From Corbicula japonica (taxonomy: Eukaryota; Mollusca; Bivalvia; Venerida; Cyrenidae), in assembly GCA_038501625.1 (NCBI GenBank), contig JAZAYU010000256.1:186001-250000 (forward strand): a stretch of 64,000 bases of DNA, written 5' to 3'. Below the pieces are notes generated by a model, which saw only the letters and a program-made list of their open reading frames with translations, had not been told where the DNA came from and made no database searches. The position numbers and the translations under genes are program-made. Position 1 is the stretch's first letter; every line of letters begins with the position of its first letter. Positions 61,601 to 64,000 of the stretch are shown piece by piece.

Positions 61601-62618
61601 AGAACATGGGATATTGCTCATATTCTACGGCGACCAGTGTAGATCTATATCAACCTGAACACCCGTACAGTTTCATCAGATCTACACCGTAAGCTTAGAT
61701 CCATTATATAATATCTCACCAAGAAGCGTTTATTGTAAATCCAGATCAGACTGCATGGACTTGAAAGCTGATACGGATTTAAGGGTTTGCAACACAGTAA
61801 TTTATGCTATTTGTTTTCTTTCCAGCATAGACTTTGGCAGGTTATTTTTGACGATGACAATAACTTGATATTGAGTCATGTGCCCAAGGTTATAAAACTG
61901 AGCATGGAAACCAGTCTCAAATCTCAAGCATCTGATTGGCTGAAATGGCGACTGGTCGCCATTTCAGCCAATCAGATGCTTGAGATTTGAGACTGGTTTC
62001 CAAACTCAGGTTTATAACCTTCAGCTATGTAAATGCACATCAAAAAAATTCTAATGACCAGTTTTGATATTGTTTACCAGTAATATTTTTCTTTGGATAT
62101 TATGGATTGTACATGCTTGTCCGCCGAAAACAATTATGGACTAAAGACGAAAATAACATATCGATAGGCCCCTTAATTAAAGTGCTAAACATTTTATGAG
62201 ACCACATTCCAATTAAATATTTAGAAGGTTTAATCAGAATACATACTATAGTCAGTAACTGTTATTGTTTTAACCACGTATTGATAAATTTGTATTCTTT
62301 TTATGTGCAATTTACGTATTAGAAATCTAAGTGTCTGTCAACGTGCGCTTAAAAGTTCATAATAACAAAAAAAATTCACTTCAGTGTTGAACCAGATTGA
62401 AAATAAATAAATAAGCTAACCTGTATTTCCGAAAATGTTTAGTATTTATGGCCCTTAGTGTGTTCCCTGATCGAATCCCGTATTTTCCATTTTTCTGCAC
62501 CATCGTTTTCTTCCATCATACCTTCATTTACAATTCTCCATCTCGGACACCTTAACCCAGCCGATTCGTCTTTTTCAAAGCACAGATTGTTAACGAATTC
62601 CTTAGCAACTTCATGATT
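58633..62618 (-). CDS. RBR (RING-IBR-RING2) E3 ubiquitin ligase, Ariadne-like, 5' end missing
   Basis: Exons 62422-62618 and 58633-61582 are joined by a phase-2 intron (tacag/gttagc to tttcag/gcgaga), giving about 1,048 residues. The upstream exon begins at an attag acceptor (62619), so the start codon lies in an earlier exon not found. The last 390 residues hold RING1 (CNICC to ACDNFFCLGCW), an IBR (CKQWCTNEECG to CQCHLEYV) and RING2 (CKYCRICFKI to GGKLCQRC), then a helical Ariadne-like tail. RBR ligases pass ubiquitin through a RING2 cysteine; the Cys of YDKCSIRFC is in that place. The RING1 zinc-ligand His (usual C-x-H) is Asn here. About 650 residues before RING1 have no recognised domain; the first 150 are helical and basic. 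A 2.95-kb last exon is unusual for the family and may reflect an expanded, retro-derived or lineage-specific member. Confidence 0.85.
61880..62024. mobile_element. Palindromic MITE, copy 7, in the RBR ligase intron
   Basis: A near-perfect hairpin (tgcccaaggttataaaactg to ttataaccttcagc) is flanked by catg on the left and tatg on the right, a possible 3-4 bp target duplication. It sits inside the intron between the two RBR exons. Confidence 0.8.
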
Positions 62619-62639
62619 CTAATGAAGCGGACCGATTTT

Positions 62640-64000
62640 TTTTTCAATAGCATGTATATATATTAAGCTTGGGAGAGGGACGTTCAAACTGTATATGAAT
62701 TCGTTGTATATGTCTATACAACATGTATTGACTTCGAAAGCATTGAGATAAAAAAAAACACAAAATAACAAAATAAGTCCTATTGGCATGATTGGTGTAT
62801 TTATTTGATTGATATTATCATAAATTATAGTAATTACATTTCAGATTTGAATTTGTGATGAATTTCAGTGATAAAAATTATGGTTACAATAATTTAATTT
62901 ATTAATCTTTATAAGAAATATTATATAAGTTTTTTTTATATAATATGTGTTTAATCTCAAAATGCACGTATCAAAACAATGTTCCAAGACTCATACTTTG
63001 TATGAATGTGCATATTTATATAAAATACTCAGTAATGTTTTAAGACAATTGATATCAAATATCACGTATTCATACTGCATATTTTTTATTTTCCACCAAT
63101 ACAGATAAGCCATTTGCGAATCATTGTTATTAATATGTTATTAAACTAATTTATTTAACAACTATTGACCTTGAAGAGGCGGCTATAAATACGGTGACGG
63201 TTGGTCAGCCCTCGTCAGGGTTCTAATTGTTGACATCGATCCGAAATCATAACCAGTGATATCGATTTGTACTTTGATGATTTGTACTTTACAGTCACTT
63301 AATTGATATAAATATTATCCTTGGTACGATGATTTTACCTATTCAATTTATAATTCCTTTTCATTCATGCTCTGTTTAAATCAACATGCAAGGCCAGCGC
63401 TTACAAGTAGGCCAGTGTTTACCGTAGTTAGGGGGTATGTACATTTCAAGTACCTACTTTTTTATTTATTAATCACGAACTGGCTTCGGGCGAGAAATAC
63501 CTTATTAAACAGTTTAGAAATCGTGTGGGAGTGGAAGAAAATTTCGAACAAGGTCCGCTCAGTAATTTAAATACTGATCATTGACAAGTGTTTACAAGTC
63601 GTGGGTCGTGTTTTATATTTAACCTTGAGATATAAGAAGGCCTTTAATCGCTCACCTGATACTTGGGTTGAAAAGCACGATAATCTGAATGTTGCATTAA
63701 CTTTAAAAAATCTATATAGCATCAACTATAACAGGCTGTGAAACCAACTAAAAATATTTAAAACAATAACTGCAAGAACTGTATTTATAATATCGTTTTT
63801 TAAAGTTTTTTTTACGAAAAGTGCAAGACTGGTATTAATATAAAGATATTCGTAATAAAGATTCCGCACTTCTATGCAATAATGCTATGCATTCTGTGAC
63901 TGTGTGTTTTATTTTTGTTCTGCTGAAAGGACATTTATTTACATAACATACATTTTAGAAAAACAGTGAACAACTCAAAACGTAAATAAGAATATTGGTT
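62640..64000. other. AT-rich DNA, no gene recognised
   Basis: No 5' exon for the RBR gene could be identified. A TATA-like tataaata at 63184-63191, followed about 30 bp on by ggtcagccctcg, could be a plus-strand core promoter for a gene outside the window, but no coding exon follows within view. Confidence 0.4.

Noticed and set aside
1..64000. tRNA, rRNA or other structured RNA genes
   Set aside because: No convincing tRNA internal promoter pair or cloverleaf and no ribosomal RNA segments were seen by eye. A covariance-model scan was not possible.

Overview
The window is nuclear DNA from an animal, most likely a bivalve mollusc. Genes are split by GT-AG introns, intergenic DNA is AT-rich, and large parts are tandem, palindromic and dispersed repeats of the kind common in bivalve genomes. 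The species call is inference. No viral, bacterial or CRISPR-type locus was found.

Layout. 0-6 kb: no gene; a Tc1/mariner-like element (2341-5465, TA at both ends) holds a dead transposase fragment and is filled by a 2.2 kb repeat. 7.5-13 kb (+): last four exons of a TMEM179-type four-helix membrane protein. 16.4-21.7 kb: a 400-bp satellite array with a four-monomer higher-order period, abutting a hairpin. 22.6-22.9 kb (-): a small intronless helical-protein gene of unknown function. 25.1-36.6 kb (+): a nine-exon NIT-domain receptor guanylate cyclase (736 aa predicted). Intron 2 carries about 14 tandem copies of the end of exon 2 with its splice donor, and exon 3 is triplicated. 40.2-41.4 kb (+): the first three exons of a paralogous cyclase gene with no continuation. 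41.8-48.7 kb (-): eight alternating exons of a cadherin-repeat protein, one with a one-base frameshift, running head-on into the cyclase fragment. 49.7-54.6 kb: a repeat island containing an inverted copy of the 2.2 kb repeat. 58.6-62.6 kb (-): two exons of a large RBR (RING-IBR-RING2) E3 ubiquitin ligase.

The genes do not form an operon-like system. The most unusual locus is the NIT cyclase. Its catalytic domain has lost both metal-binding aspartates (Ser and Glu instead) but keeps the guanine-recognition Glu and Cys and the Asn/Arg pair, as in the beta subunit of soluble guanylate cyclase. Its C-terminal tail has five tandem RKTS motifs. Its 5' half shows repeated exon and splice-site duplication, and a partial paralog lies 4 kb downstream.
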